Positions 20,908 through 29,600 of a DNA stretch of 64,000 bases are shown piece by piece. The position numbers were made by a program, and so were the translations under genes. The notes under the pieces were generated by a model. That model had not been told where the DNA came from. It did not search any database and saw only the letters and a program-made list of their open reading frames with translations. The DNA is from Microbacterium cremeum (GTDB taxonomy: Bacteria; Actinomycetota; Actinomycetes; Actinomycetales; Microbacteriaceae). Location of the stretch: positions 2,046,001 to 2,110,000 of the forward strand of contig NZ_CP063812.1 in the NCBI RefSeq assembly GCF_015277855.1, read 5' to 3'. Position 1 is the first letter of the stretch. Every line of letters begins with the position of its first letter.

Positions 20908-21179
20908 AGGGGCCTCCAGGCGGGATCGGACCTGTCCACGCTAGTCATCGCTCCGAGCACCGACGCGCCAGAGCCGAGGATTGCCAGCATTTCGGAGCTC
21001 CGAACGTCAGCCCGCGCCCAGGGCCGCCCGCTCCCCCGCAGGTCGCCGCGGACCGGCGCCGGGCAGGAGAGCTCGCACGAGCTCCTCCCACACCTCCTGC
21101 GGCGGCGCGGCGACGCGCCCCCGCGATTCGAAGGAACCCCGCCGGTATGCGGGGCGTCTCGGCGCGCCCGGCGACGGGG
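20908..21179. other. 272-bp intergenic region
   Basis: It lies upstream of the VIT1-fusion gene and downstream of the helicase gene. It holds one hairpin, CCCCGC (21137-21142)/GCGGGG (21149-21154), followed on the minus strand by TTCCTT, which is the likely helicase terminator. I find no credible gene or tRNA in it. Confidence 0.5.
21137..21154 (-). terminator. probable terminator of the SF2 helicase gene
   Basis: A 6-bp GC stem with a 6-nt loop, 26 nt beyond the helicase stop, followed by TTCCTT on the transcribed strand. Confidence 0.45.
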
Positions 21180-23072
21180 TCAGGAGTGCACGCGCTTGCG
21201 CAGCACGTCGATACGCGCCTGCAGCTGCGCGACGGTCGCGTGCGACACCGCGGGGCCGCCGCAGATGCGGCGGAGCTCGGCGTGGACCAGGCCGTGCGGC
21301 TCCCCGGACTGACGCGCGTAGAGGCCGACGAGGCTGTTCAGCAGCTGCCGCTGCTCCTTGAGTGTGCGGTGCAGCGCCTGCGGAAGCGCCGGCTCCTGCG
21401 TCTCGGGAGCCGCCGCCTCCTTCGCCTCGCGGGCGCTGCGGTGGCGGCTCTGGCGCGCCTGGCGCTGCATCAGCAGCTCGTGCACGTGCTCGGGCTCGAG
21501 CAGCCCCGGCAGCCCGAGGAACTCCTCCTCCTCGGGAGTCCCGGGCACCGCGAGCTGGCCGAACTCCTTGCCGTCGTACATCACGCGATCGAAGTGCGCG
21601 CGCGAGCCGAGCGCCTGGTAGGTGAACTCCTCGGTGAGCGCGTCGGACGCCTTGTCCTCCCGCTCGGCGGCGTCCATCAGGTCTTCTTCGGCGTTCCACT
21701 CGTCGTCGTCCGAGTCGCGGTCGAGTGCGTGATCGCGCTGGCGCTCCATCTCGTTCGCCAGGGCGAGCAGCTGGGGCACGTTCGGCAGGAACACGCTCGC
21801 CGTCTCGCCACGGCGACGGGCGCGCACGAAGCGGCCGATCGCCTGGGCGAAGAAGAGCGGCGTGGACGCACTCGTGGCGTATACGCCGACGGCGAGGCGC
21901 GGTACGTCCACGCCCTCCGACACCATGCGCACGGCGACCATCCAGCGGCTCGTTCCCTTCGAGAACTCCTCGATGCGGCTCGACGCCTCGGCCTCGTCCG
22001 ACAGCACGACCGTGGGCTGCTCGCCGGTGATCTGCTGCAGGATCGCGGCGTAGGCGCGCGCGGCCGTCTGGTCGGTCGCGATCACCAGGCCTCCGGCATC
22101 CGGAACGTGCTCGCGCACCTCGGTCAGGCGCCGGTCTGCCGACCGCAGCACGGCCGGGATCCAGTCGCCGTCGGGGTCGAGTGCGGTGCGCCAGGCCTGC
22201 GACGTGATGTCTTTCGTGTTGTCCTGCCCGAGCTGGGCCTCCATCTCGTCGCCGGTCTTGGTGCGCCACCGCATGTGCCCGGCGTAGACGAGGAAAAGCA
22301 CCGGACGCACGACGCCGTCTTCGAGCGCGCGCCCGTAGCCGTAGGCGTAGTCGGTGCGCGAGACGCGGATGCCCTTGGCGTCGGGGTGGTACTCGACGAA
22401 CGGGATCGGCGCGGTGTCGCTGCGGAACGGCGTGCCCGACAGCAGCAGGCGGCGCGTCGCACGGCCGTACGCCTCGCGCAGGGCGTCGCCCCAGCTGAGC
22501 GCGTCGCCGCCGTGATGCACCTCGTCGAGGATCACGAGCGTGCGCGCGTCCATCGTGAGGCGCTGGTGGACGGATGCCTTCACCGCGACCTGCGCGTATG
22601 TGACGGCGACGCCGTGATACTGCCGCGCTGGGGCGACGTGCCGGTTGCTGAAGGCGGGATCGAGACGGATGCCGACACGCGCGGCCGCATCGGCCCACTG
22701 GGTCTTCAGGTGCTCGGTGGGGGCGACGACGACGATGCGATCGACCACGCGGCGCCGCAGCAGCTCGCTCGCCAGGCGCAGGGCGAACGTCGTCTTCCCG
22801 GCGCCGGGCGTCGCCGCGGCCAGGAAGTCGCGCGGGCCGCTGCCGGGGCCGTCCGGCCCGTCGAGCGAGAAGTACAGGTCGAGCGCCTCGGCCTGCCACG
22901 CTCGCAGACGCTGTGCCGTGCCCCATGGGGCGCGCTGCGGGTACGTCGGGCTCAGGTGCTCCGCGGCGAAGCTGCCGATGTGCGGCTCACCCTCGCGGGC
23001 GGGGCCGTGGGACTCGGGCGTGTGGTGTTCGGTGGAAGCGGGCGCTGATTCGAGCGTGGTTCCGTCCGTCAC
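21180..23072 (-). CDS. DEAD/DEAH box helicase (superfamily 2)
   Basis: A 630-residue SF2 ATPase distinct from HelY. Walker A is AATPGAGKTTFALRLASELL, motif II LVILDEVHHGGD, motif III LLLSGTPFRSD and motif VI QAIGRFVRARRRG. An acidic insertion (DRDSDDDEWNAEEDLMDAAE) and a basic, Gln/Ala-rich C-terminal extension follow. This resembles the UvrB/RecG-like DNA-dependent helicase group found across actinobacteria, without known function. It is monocistronic; GTG 23072 has a strong GGGGGAGG 8 nt upstream. No partner nuclease or methylase gene is adjacent, so it is not obviously a defence component. Confidence 0.85.
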   Translation of the reverse strand: MTDGTTLESAPASTEHHTPESHGPAREGEPHIGSFAAEHLSPTYPQRAPWGTAQRLRAWQAEALDLYFSLDGPDGPGSGPRDFLAAATPGAGKTTFALRLASELLRRRVVDRIVVVAPTEHLKTQWADAAARVGIRLDPAFSNRHVAPARQYHGVAVTYAQVAVKASVHQRLTMDARTLVILDEVHHGGDALSWGDALREAYGRATRRLLLSGTPFRSDTAPIPFVEYHPDAKGIRVSRTDYAYGYGRALEDGVVRPVLFLVYAGHMRWRTKTGDEMEAQLGQDNTKDITSQAWRTALDPDGDWIPAVLRSADRRLTEVREHVPDAGGLVIATDQTAARAYAAILQQITGEQPTVVLSDEAEASSRIEEFSKGTSRWMVAVRMVSEGVDVPRLAVGVYATSASTPLFFAQAIGRFVRARRRGETASVFLPNVPQLLALANEMERQRDHALDRDSDDDEWNAEEDLMDAAEREDKASDALTEEFTYQALGSRAHFDRVMYDGKEFGQLAVPGTPEEEEFLGLPGLLEPEHVHELLMQRQARQSRHRSAREAKEAAAPETQEPALPQALHRTLKEQRQLLNSLVGLYARQSGEPHGLVHAELRRICGGPAVSHATVAQLQARIDVLRKRVHS

Positions 23073-23174
23073 CGATTACACCTCCCCCGTGGACAACGAG
23101 TCACCACCATAGTTCACAGACCCGACGTCCCCCCGTCGCCCCACCACGTCATCCGTCCTGTCCCTTGCGCGCGG

Positions 23175-23205
23175 TACCCTGGGCACCGGTCACGAGCCGG
23201 AGGAA
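23175..23205 (+). promoter_or_regulatory. promoter and ribosome binding site of the SGNH hydrolase gene
   Basis: A TACCCT -10 at 23175-23180 is followed by GGAGGAAG at 23199-23206, ahead of ATG 23211. Confidence 0.45.
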
Positions 23206-23210
23206 GACGG

Positions 23211-24071
23211 ATGTCAGCGACACAGCAGGATCCCCGCACGCCGTATGTGCCCAACGCCGGGCCGCACCCGTGGCGGCGGTACGTCGCGATCGGCGACTCG
23301 TTCACGGAGGGTGTCGGCGACGCCGAGCCGGCGTCGCCCAACGGCTTCCGCGGCTGGGCCGACCGGGTCGCCGAGGTGCTGTCGCAGCAGGTGGACGATT
23401 TCGCGTACGCCAACCTGGCGATCCGCGGCCGGCTGATCCGGCAGATCGTCGACGAGCAGGTGGAGCCCGCCGTCGCCCTCAAGCCCGACCTCGTCACGTT
23501 CTCGGCGGGCGGCAACGACGTGATCCGGCCCGGCTCCGACCCCGACGCGGTCGCGCAGCTGTTCGAGGACGCCGTGGTGCGGCTCTCCCGCGACGGCGCC
23601 ACGGTCGTCGTCTTCACCGGCATCGACACCGCCTTCACCCCGGTGTTCCGCGGCATCCGGGGCAAGGTGGCGATCTACAACGAGAACATCCGGACGATCG
23701 CCGACCGCTACGACTGCATCGTGGCCGACCAGTGGGCGCTCAAGGAGGTGCAGGACATGCGCTTCTTCGACGACGATCGTCTGCACTACAACGCGCTCGG
23801 GCATCACGAGGTGGCGCGCATGGTGCTGCGGGCGCTCAACGTGCCCAACGACCTGCAGCCGATGCAGCCCGACCCGCTCCCGATGCGCACGTGGCGCGAG
23901 GCGCGCGCGGTCGACCTCGTCTGGGCCCGCGAGTACTTCGTGCCATGGGTGCTGCGGCGCCTGCGCCACCAGTCCTCGGGCGACCACATCAAGGCGAAGC
24001 GGCCCGACCCGACGCCGGTGACGACGCTCACGTCGCCGCCCGACGCCGCGCAGCAGGCGGACGAGGACTGA
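23211..24071 (+). CDS. SGNH/GDSL hydrolase family protein
   Basis: A 286-residue SGNH esterase/lipase. Block I is YVAIGDSFTEGVGD (nucleophile Ser), block II a Gly in LAIRGRLIRQ, block III FSAGGNDV (Asn) and block V DDRLHYNALGHHEVA (Asp and His). No signal peptide is visible, so it is probably intracellular. The C-terminal 70 residues extend past the catalytic core. It abuts the following SDR gene (1 nt), implying an operon. Substrate unknown. Confidence 0.88.
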   Translation: MSATQQDPRTPYVPNAGPHPWRRYVAIGDSFTEGVGDAEPASPNGFRGWADRVAEVLSQQVDDFAYANLAIRGRLIRQIVDEQVEPAVALKPDLVTFSAGGNDVIRPGSDPDAVAQLFEDAVVRLSRDGATVVVFTGIDTAFTPVFRGIRGKVAIYNENIRTIADRYDCIVADQWALKEVQDMRFFDDDRLHYNALGHHEVARMVLRALNVPNDLQPMQPDPLPMRTWREARAVDLVWAREYFVPWVLRRLRHQSSGDHIKAKRPDPTPVTTLTSPPDAAQQADED

Positions 24072-24072
24072 C

Positions 24073-24762
24073 ATGGCCGTCCACGTGATCACGGGTGCCG
24101 GGTCCGGAATCGGCGAGGTCCTCGCGCAGCGCCTCGCCGAGCGCGGCGACGAGCTGTGGCTGCTCGCGCGGGACGCCGGGCGCGCCGCGCAGCTGCGCGG
24201 ACGATTCCCGGGCGCGCAGACCCTGGTCGGCGATCTCGCCGAGCCGGAGCGCCTGTCGTGGGCGTTCGGCCACCAGAGCGTTCCGCCGCGCGTGGACTCG
24301 CTCCTCCACGTCGCCGGCGTCGTCGAACTGGGCGCCGTGGCCGAGACGCCGGTCAAGGCCTGGCAGCAGCAGCTGAACGTCAATGCAGTGTCGCCCGCGG
24401 AGCTCACCCGGCTCATGCTGCCGGCGCTGCGCGCCGCGCGCGGCCAGATCGTGTTCGTCAACTCCGGCGCAGGGCTGCGCGTGAGCCCCGAGTGGGGCGC
24501 GTACGCGGCGAGCAAGTTCGCGTTGCGCGCCCTCGCCGACGCCGTGCGTGCCGAGGAGCGGGCGAACGGCGTGCGCGTCACCACCGTGTATCCGGGGCGC
24601 ACGGCGACGCCGATGCAGCAGAAGGTTCACCAGCAGGAGGGCGCCGACTACGACGCGTCGCAGTGGATCGACCCCGCCTCCGTCGCGACGACGATCCTCG
24701 CGGCGCTGGACCTGCCGCGCGACGCGGAGCTCACCGAGCTCACCGTCCGCCCAGGCGCCTGA
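24073..24762 (+). CDS. SDR family oxidoreductase
   Basis: A 229-residue classical short-chain dehydrogenase. TGAGSGIG is at residues 7-14, LHVAGV replaces NNAG, Ser is in VFVNSGAGLRVS and the YAASK catalytic pair is intact, followed by YPGRTATPMQ. The length is at the short end for the family but the active site is complete. One nt after the SGNH gene stop, so probably co-translated. Substrate unknown. Convergent with the TrmH-family gene. Confidence 0.9.
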   Translation: MAVHVITGAGSGIGEVLAQRLAERGDELWLLARDAGRAAQLRGRFPGAQTLVGDLAEPERLSWAFGHQSVPPRVDSLLHVAGVVELGAVAETPVKAWQQQLNVNAVSPAELTRLMLPALRAARGQIVFVNSGAGLRVSPEWGAYAASKFALRALADAVRAEERANGVRVTTVYPGRTATPMQQKVHQQEGADYDASQWIDPASVATTILAALDLPRDAELTELTVRPGA

Positions 24763-24775
24763 CGCGGCGCGGCGG

Positions 24776-25579
24776 TCACCGCGCGCGCAGCTCCCACAGC
24801 GCCACGGCGCTCGCAGCCGCGACGTTGAGCGAGTCGACGCCGCCCGCCATCGGGATCGTCACCACCGTGTCGGCCACCTCGAGAGCGCGGCGCGACAGGC
24901 CGTCGCCCTCGGCGCCGAGGAGCAGAGCCACCCGCTCCGGACGCCTCGCGCTGAACGCATCAAGGCCCACCGCGTCGTCGGCGAGCGCGAGCGCGGCGAG
25001 TTCGAACCCGGCCTCGTGCAGCACGCCACGCGCCTCGCCCCACTCCGGCAGCCGGGTCCACGGCACCTGGAACACCGTTCCCATGCTCACCCGGACGCTG
25101 CGGCGGTACAGCGGATCCGCGCAGCGCGGGCTCACGAGCACCGCATCGGCGCCGAGTCCTGCCGCGGCGCGGAAGATCGCGCCGACGTTGGTGTGGTCGA
25201 CGATGTCTTCGAGCACCACGACCAGCCTCGCGCCGGCGACGACCTCGGCGACCGGCGGCAGGGCGGGCCGGTGCATCGAAGCCAGCGCGCCGCGGTGCAC
25301 GGCGTAACCGGTCAGCGATTCCGCGATGTCGGGCTCGACGACGTAGATGGGGATGGACGCGTCGGCGACGAGCTCCTGGACCTCGTCGAGCCACTTCTCC
25401 TGCACCAGGATCGACCGCGGGCGATGGCCCGCAGCGAGCGCTCGGCCGATCACCTTCGCCGACTCGGCGATGTACAGGCCTCCCTCGGGCTCCAGCACAC
25501 GCCGCAGTGCGACATCCGTCAGGTCGCGGTAGTCCGCGAGGCGCTCGTCCGAGGCGTCCGAGATGCGTTCGATCGTCAC
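24776..25579 (-). CDS. TrmH/SpoU family RNA 2'-O-methyltransferase
   Basis: About 267 residues. A SPOUT methyltransferase with the trefoil-knot motifs VVLEDIVDHTNVGAIFRAAA (motif 1), VALLLGAEGDGLS (motif 2) and IPMAGGVDSLNVAAASAVAL (motif 3). An N-terminal substrate-binding domain lies at about residues 1-100. It methylates the 2'-OH of a ribose in rRNA or tRNA; the target cannot be told. GTG 25579 (reading VTIERIS) is preferred; an in-frame GTG at 25600 lacks a ribosome binding site and would add seven atypical residues. Confidence 0.9.
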   Translation of the reverse strand: MTIERISDASDERLADYRDLTDVALRRVLEPEGGLYIAESAKVIGRALAAGHRPRSILVQEKWLDEVQELVADASIPIYVVEPDIAESLTGYAVHRGALASMHRPALPPVAEVVAGARLVVVLEDIVDHTNVGAIFRAAAGLGADAVLVSPRCADPLYRRSVRVSMGTVFQVPWTRLPEWGEARGVLHEAGFELAALALADDAVGLDAFSARRPERVALLLGAEGDGLSRRALEVADTVVTIPMAGGVDSLNVAAASAVALWELRAR

Positions 25580-25653
25580 CGTCTCACTTTCGCAGAACAC
25601 GTAACATGCCCGAAAACCGCCGGGCCTACACTCGACGCGAGGGGGTGCGCCAC

Positions 25654-26511
25654 GTGACGACCACGATCGGGACCGCGTTCGACGCGCAGACGACGGATGC
25701 CGTGGCCGCCGCAGTGTCGGCGCTTGCCGGACGCCGCATCGCGGTGCTGACCGGCGCCGGCGTGTCGACCGATTCCGGCATCCCCGACTATCGCGGCACA
25801 GGCGCGCCGGTGCGCACGCCGATGACCGTGGAGCAGTACTTCTCGAGCGAGGCCGCGCGACAGCGCTACTGGGTGGGCAGCCACCTGGGGTGGCGGGCGT
25901 TCGCCGCTGCCCAGCCCAACCCCGGCCACCGTGCGCTCGCCGACCTCGAGTCCCGCGGGATCGCGTCGGGCGTCGTGACTCAGAACGTCGACGGCCTGCA
26001 CGTGCGCGCCGGCAGCCGTCGGGTCGTCGAGCTGCACGGCACCATGCGTCGCGTGTTCTGCAGCCACTGCGGTCAGGTGTTCGACCGCCGAGACCTCGCG
26101 CAGCGCGTCGAGCACGAGAACCCGTGGATCTCGGTGCCCGAGAACGTCGCCCTCGGCCCGGACGGAGACGTGCTCCCCGAGAGCGTCGAGGGGTTCCGCA
26201 TCCCGGCGTGCAGCGTCTGCGGCGGGGTTCTCAAGCCCGACGTCGTGTTCTTCGGCGAGTTCATCCCCGCCGAGAAGTTCCGCGAGGCCGAACAGCTGGT
26301 CCACGCGAGCGAAGGGCTCGTCGTGGCGGGATCGTCGCTCGTCGTCAATTCCGGCATCCGCCTGCTCGAACGCGCTCGGCGGCGCCGGATGCCGGTCGTC
26401 ATCGTCAACCGCGGCGACACCCGCGGCGACACGCGTGCGACCGTCAAGATCAACGCGGGCGCGAGCGAGGTCCTGCGCGCGCTCGCCGAGTCGCTGCCAC
26501 CGCTGGATTGA
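25654..26511 (+). CDS. Sir2 family NAD-dependent protein deacylase
   Basis: A 285-residue sirtuin that removes acyl groups from protein lysines using NAD+. Signature motifs are GAGVSTDSGIPDYRG (NAD binding), TQNVDGLH and LHGTMRRVFC, which holds the catalytic His. Zinc pairs CSHC and CSVC flank an insert, and VVAGSSLVVNSG follows. GTG 25654 has GAGGGGG 8 nt upstream, and TACACT (25627-25632) is a likely -10. The long gap between zinc pairs (about 50 residues) is typical of actinobacterial class II-like members. Confidence 0.93.
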   Translation: MTTTIGTAFDAQTTDAVAAAVSALAGRRIAVLTGAGVSTDSGIPDYRGTGAPVRTPMTVEQYFSSEAARQRYWVGSHLGWRAFAAAQPNPGHRALADLESRGIASGVVTQNVDGLHVRAGSRRVVELHGTMRRVFCSHCGQVFDRRDLAQRVEHENPWISVPENVALGPDGDVLPESVEGFRIPACSVCGGVLKPDVVFFGEFIPAEKFREAEQLVHASEGLVVAGSSLVVNSGIRLLERARRRRMPVVIVNRGDTRGDTRATVKINAGASEVLRALAESLPPLD

Positions 26512-26541
26512 CGTCTCGGGCTGTCCCCCAGGTCGGCTGGG

Positions 26542-26553
26542 TAGGCTCGCAGG
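26542..26553 (+). promoter_or_regulatory. leaderless promoter of the histidine phosphatase gene
   Basis: TAGGCT at 26542-26547, 6 nt before GTG 26554. Confidence 0.55.
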
Positions 26554-27159
26554 GTGACAGCGCTGACCCTGATCCGCCACGGCGAGACCGACTGGAACCG
26601 CGACCGCCGGATCCAGGGGTCGACCGACATCCCCCTCAACGACACCGGCCGCGCGCAAGCGCGCGCGACGGCGGCGCTGCTGCGCGACCGGATCGATCTC
26701 GGCCTTCCGGTCTCGATCGCCTCGAGCGACCTGGCCCGCGCACGCGAGACCGCCGAGATCATCGCGACCGAACTCGGGATCGGCGCCCCGCGCCAGTACC
26801 GAGGACTGCGTGAACGCTCGTACGGCGAGGCCGAGGGCGTCGGCGTCGACGAGTTCCGCGAGCGCTGGGGCGACTGGTACACCGCCGAGGTGCCCGGAGC
26901 GGAGCCCTGGCCCGAGCTGCGGGCACGCGGCATCGCGGCCCTCGGCCGGGCCGTGCGGGATCACCGGCGCGCGACGGCCCCGGCCGCCGCCTCGCTGATC
27001 GTCGTCAGCCATGGCGCGTTCATGCGCGAGATGATGCGCCACGCCACCGCCGGCGCGCTCCCGCCGGCCGGCGAGCGCCTGCTGAACGGCTCGGCCCACG
27101 ACTTCGTCTACGAGCGCGACCACCTGCGGCTCGTCGCGTACGCCGGCCTCGTCGCCTGA
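26554..27159 (+). CDS. histidine phosphatase family protein
   Basis: A 201-residue phosphoglycerate-mutase-like phosphatase. The catalytic phospho-His motif LIRHGETDWNRDRRIQGSTD is at the N-terminus, and the second active-site His is in VVSHGAFMREMM. The pattern resembles cofactor-independent small phosphatases such as PhoE or CobC rather than glycolytic mutase (length and missing mutase insert). GTG start, leaderless. Substrate unknown. Confidence 0.9.
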   Translation: MTALTLIRHGETDWNRDRRIQGSTDIPLNDTGRAQARATAALLRDRIDLGLPVSIASSDLARARETAEIIATELGIGAPRQYRGLRERSYGEAEGVGVDEFRERWGDWYTAEVPGAEPWPELRARGIAALGRAVRDHRRATAPAAASLIVVSHGAFMREMMRHATAGALPPAGERLLNGSAHDFVYERDHLRLVAYAGLVA

Positions 27160-27185
27160 CCGCCTGCCGCGCCGATCCGGGGTCC

Positions 27186-28751
27186 TCACTCCGCACTCGG
27201 CTCGTACTGCGGCTCAGGCTCCGCTCGCGGCCCGCGAAGGGCGATGACGAGCACGAGCACCCCCATGACGGCGACACCCGCCCACATGGCCTGCTGCCAT
27301 CCGGCGACGAACGCGTCCTGCGCGGCCGTGAGGATCTGCTCCGCGTGTGACCCTGCTCGATGGCTGACCTCGGCGGCATTGGCGATGCCATCCCGCGCCG
27401 CGCCGGCGAGGTCTGCCGGCACGCCGTCGAGGCGATCTCCGATGGAGCTCTGGTAACCGGCGATCAGGACTCCCCCGAGGAGCGCGATGCCCAGTGCAGA
27501 GCCGAGTTCGCGGGTGAGGTCGTTGAGCGCGGAGGCCACGCCCTGCCGCGCCCGTGGGAGCGAGGACGTGATCGCCTCCGTCGACGGAGTCATCGCGAGC
27601 CCGGCTCCCAGACCCATGGTGATGAGACCCGGCAGGACCGGGAGGTACCCCCCGGTGACTGACACGAGGACAGCCATGAGCGCGAGGCCGAGGGTGGCGA
27701 GACTCAGTCCGATGACCATCGCTGCGCGGGCCCCGATCCTGCTGACGAGCCGTGGTGCGAGAGCGGAGGCGAGCATCATCACCAGGGCCATCGGCATGAG
27801 GCCGAGGGTGGCCAGCAGCGCGGTCCAACCCAGGACCACCTGGAAGTACGGGTAGAGCACGAGCGAGACGCCGCCCTGGATGCCGAACAGGACGAGCAGC
27901 AGCGTCGTGCCTGACGACAGCCCTCTGGTGCGGAAGTACCGGACGTCCAGCAGCGGGAACGAGGCGTGCAGCTCCCACAGGATGAACACGACGATGGCGA
28001 CCACAGCTGTCGCGAGGGAGAGGAGGACGATCGGGGCGCTCCAGCCGAGCGTGGGCGCCTCATGCAGTGCGAAGGTGAGGCCCACGGTGGCGATGATCGA
28101 CGTGAGAGCGCCGAGCACGTCGAACCTGCCCGGGGCGGCCGCGCGGGAGTTCGGCACCGCGCGGAGACCGAGGAGCACCGCGGCGACGGTGAGCACGACG
28201 GGGAGGGCGAACAGCCATCGCCAGCTCGCGACGTCCACCAGCACTGCAGAGAGGTACATGCCCAGGATGCCGCCCCCGCCGGCGACAGCGGTCCACATAC
28301 CGATCGCCTTCGCGCGCGCCTCGTCGGGGAACGAGGAAGTGATCACTGCGAGGGTGACGGGCATGATCATCGCCGCACCGACGCCGCTGAGCGCGCGCGC
28401 GGCGAGCATGATCTCGATGACAGGCGCTCCGGCGGCCACGATGTTGGCAACACCGAACACGACGAGTCCTGCGATGAGCACGGGCTTGCGCCCCAGGCGG
28501 TCGCCGGCGGACCCGAGAGGCAGCAGGAGGGCTGCGAGGGTGAGGACATACGTGTTGATGATCCAGAGCACCTCGCCCTGTGAGGCGTCGAACGTCGTCG
28601 CCAGCTGTGGCTGCGCGACGTTGAGGCCGGAGACCGACGCGACGACAGCCATCAAGGCGATGCAGACGGCCCAGAGAATCGCGCGGCGTCGACGCGGGTC
28701 GTCGACGATCGGCGCGTCCTCGTTTGTGTTCGCAGAAGAGGTGGAGGTCAT
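27186..28751 (-). CDS. MFS transporter, DHA2 type
   Basis: A 521-residue 14-helix multidrug-type transporter. VSGLNVAQPQLATTFDASQG is the helix 1 region, GSAGDRLGRKPVLIAG the loop 2-3 motif A, and MPVTLAVITSSFPDEARAKA and GGGGILGMYLSAVLVDVASW the motif C region. ATG 28751 was chosen because AAGGAC lies upstream and the cytoplasmic tail starts there; a longer frame extends into the intergenic region. It is divergent from an XRE-cupin regulator with a well-formed operator between, so it is probably controlled by it. Substrate unknown. Confidence 0.9.
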   Translation of the reverse strand: MTSTSSANTNEDAPIVDDPRRRRAILWAVCIALMAVVASVSGLNVAQPQLATTFDASQGEVLWIINTYVLTLAALLLPLGSAGDRLGRKPVLIAGLVVFGVANIVAAGAPVIEIMLAARALSGVGAAMIMPVTLAVITSSFPDEARAKAIGMWTAVAGGGGILGMYLSAVLVDVASWRWLFALPVVLTVAAVLLGLRAVPNSRAAAPGRFDVLGALTSIIATVGLTFALHEAPTLGWSAPIVLLSLATAVVAIVVFILWELHASFPLLDVRYFRTRGLSSGTTLLLVLFGIQGGVSLVLYPYFQVVLGWTALLATLGLMPMALVMMLASALAPRLVSRIGARAAMVIGLSLATLGLALMAVLVSVTGGYLPVLPGLITMGLGAGLAMTPSTEAITSSLPRARQGVASALNDLTRELGSALGIALLGGVLIAGYQSSIGDRLDGVPADLAGAARDGIANAAEVSHRAGSHAEQILTAAQDAFVAGWQQAMWAGVAVMGVLVLVIALRGPRAEPEPQYEPSAE

Positions 28752-28885
28752 GCTTGCGAGGTCCTTTGCAGTGATGCGGCGTCGGGGTCGGGTCCGACGC
28801 ACGTCGAGAAGGAGGTCGGCCGCGTCGACGTGGGATGCCGTCGCTCGTGCTGCCTGAACCAGGATCACTTCGCATCCGACAAGGT

Positions 28886-28911
28886 GGCAAACATATTTGC
28901 CGAATGGCAAA
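28886..28911. promoter_or_regulatory. three alternating half-sites upstream of the XRE-cupin gene
   Basis: GGCAAA (28886-28891), TTTGCC (28896-28901) and GGCAAA (28906-28911) are each separated by 4 nt. They form two overlapping perfect 6-4-6 palindromes repeating every 10 bp, one helical turn. It lies 9 nt before the regulator start: a likely operator for it and for the divergent MFS gene. Confidence 0.65.
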
Positions 28912-28920
28912 GTGGACGTC

Positions 28921-29508
28921 ATGGGCAACGCCACCGATCAGACCCTCGACGCCGTCGGACCACGTCTCAAGCGTTTGCGGCTCCACCGCGACGTCACCCT
29001 GACCACGCTGGCCGCGGAGATCGGCGTCTCGGCCAGCACGCTGTCCCGGCTCGAGGCGGGGTTGCGGCGACCGACGCTGGAGCAGCTCCTACCGCTGGCG
29101 CGCTACTACGGTGTCACGATCGACTCGCTCGTCGACGCGCCGCGTACCGCCGACCCTCGCGTAGACCTGCGCCCGGTGTCGTGTTCCGACGGGTCCGTCA
29201 TCATCCCGCTCACACGCCGGCCAGGAGGCATCCAGGCCTTCAAGTTCGTCCTCCCCACAGGCAGTGACGACGCCGTGCCCGACCTGCACACCCATGAGGG
29301 ACACGATTGGGCGTACGTGCTCAACGGAACGCTGCGCCTCATCCTCGGCGACCACGATCTGCTCCTCCACGCCGGAGAGGCCGCCGAGTTCGACACCCGA
29401 ATCCCGCATTGGTTCGGTGCGACCAGCGCCGGGCCCGTCGAATACCTCAGCCTCGTCGGACGCCAGGGTCAGCGCGCTCACGTCCGCGCGGTGACCACTC
29501 GCCGCTAG
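28921..29508 (+). CDS. XRE family transcriptional regulator with cupin domain
   Basis: 195 residues. The N-terminal Cro/C1-type HTH is at about residues 10-65 (LTTLAAEIGVSASTLSRLEA). A C-terminal single-domain cupin at about 95-185 (LHTHEGHDWAYVLNGTLRL, HAGEAAEFDTRIPHWFGA) has His/Glu residues placed for metal or ligand binding. Such regulators sense small metabolites and usually control adjacent transporter or catabolic genes; the divergent MFS gene is the evident target. ATG 28921 was chosen because upstream in-frame codons overlap the operator. Confidence 0.9.
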   Translation: MGNATDQTLDAVGPRLKRLRLHRDVTLTTLAAEIGVSASTLSRLEAGLRRPTLEQLLPLARYYGVTIDSLVDAPRTADPRVDLRPVSCSDGSVIIPLTRRPGGIQAFKFVLPTGSDDAVPDLHTHEGHDWAYVLNGTLRLILGDHDLLLHAGEAAEFDTRIPHWFGATSAGPVEYLSLVGRQGQRAHVRAVTTRR

Positions 29509-29600
29509 AGCCGTTCAGCGCTCCGCGTCACGCACGGTGCGCTGTGTCGCAGCCGCAAGCGGGACCGCTGAGCCGCGCGCCGCAGGGGAATGATCGACGG

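Noticed and set aside
21007..22926. 639-codon minus-strand frame overlapping the SF2 helicase in another frame
   Set aside because: Arg-rich shadow; the helicase motifs are in the 21180-23072 frame.
21180..24071. Defence island around the SF2 helicase
   Set aside because: Neighbours are an iron transporter and an SGNH esterase; no nuclease, methylase, toxin or mobile element is present.
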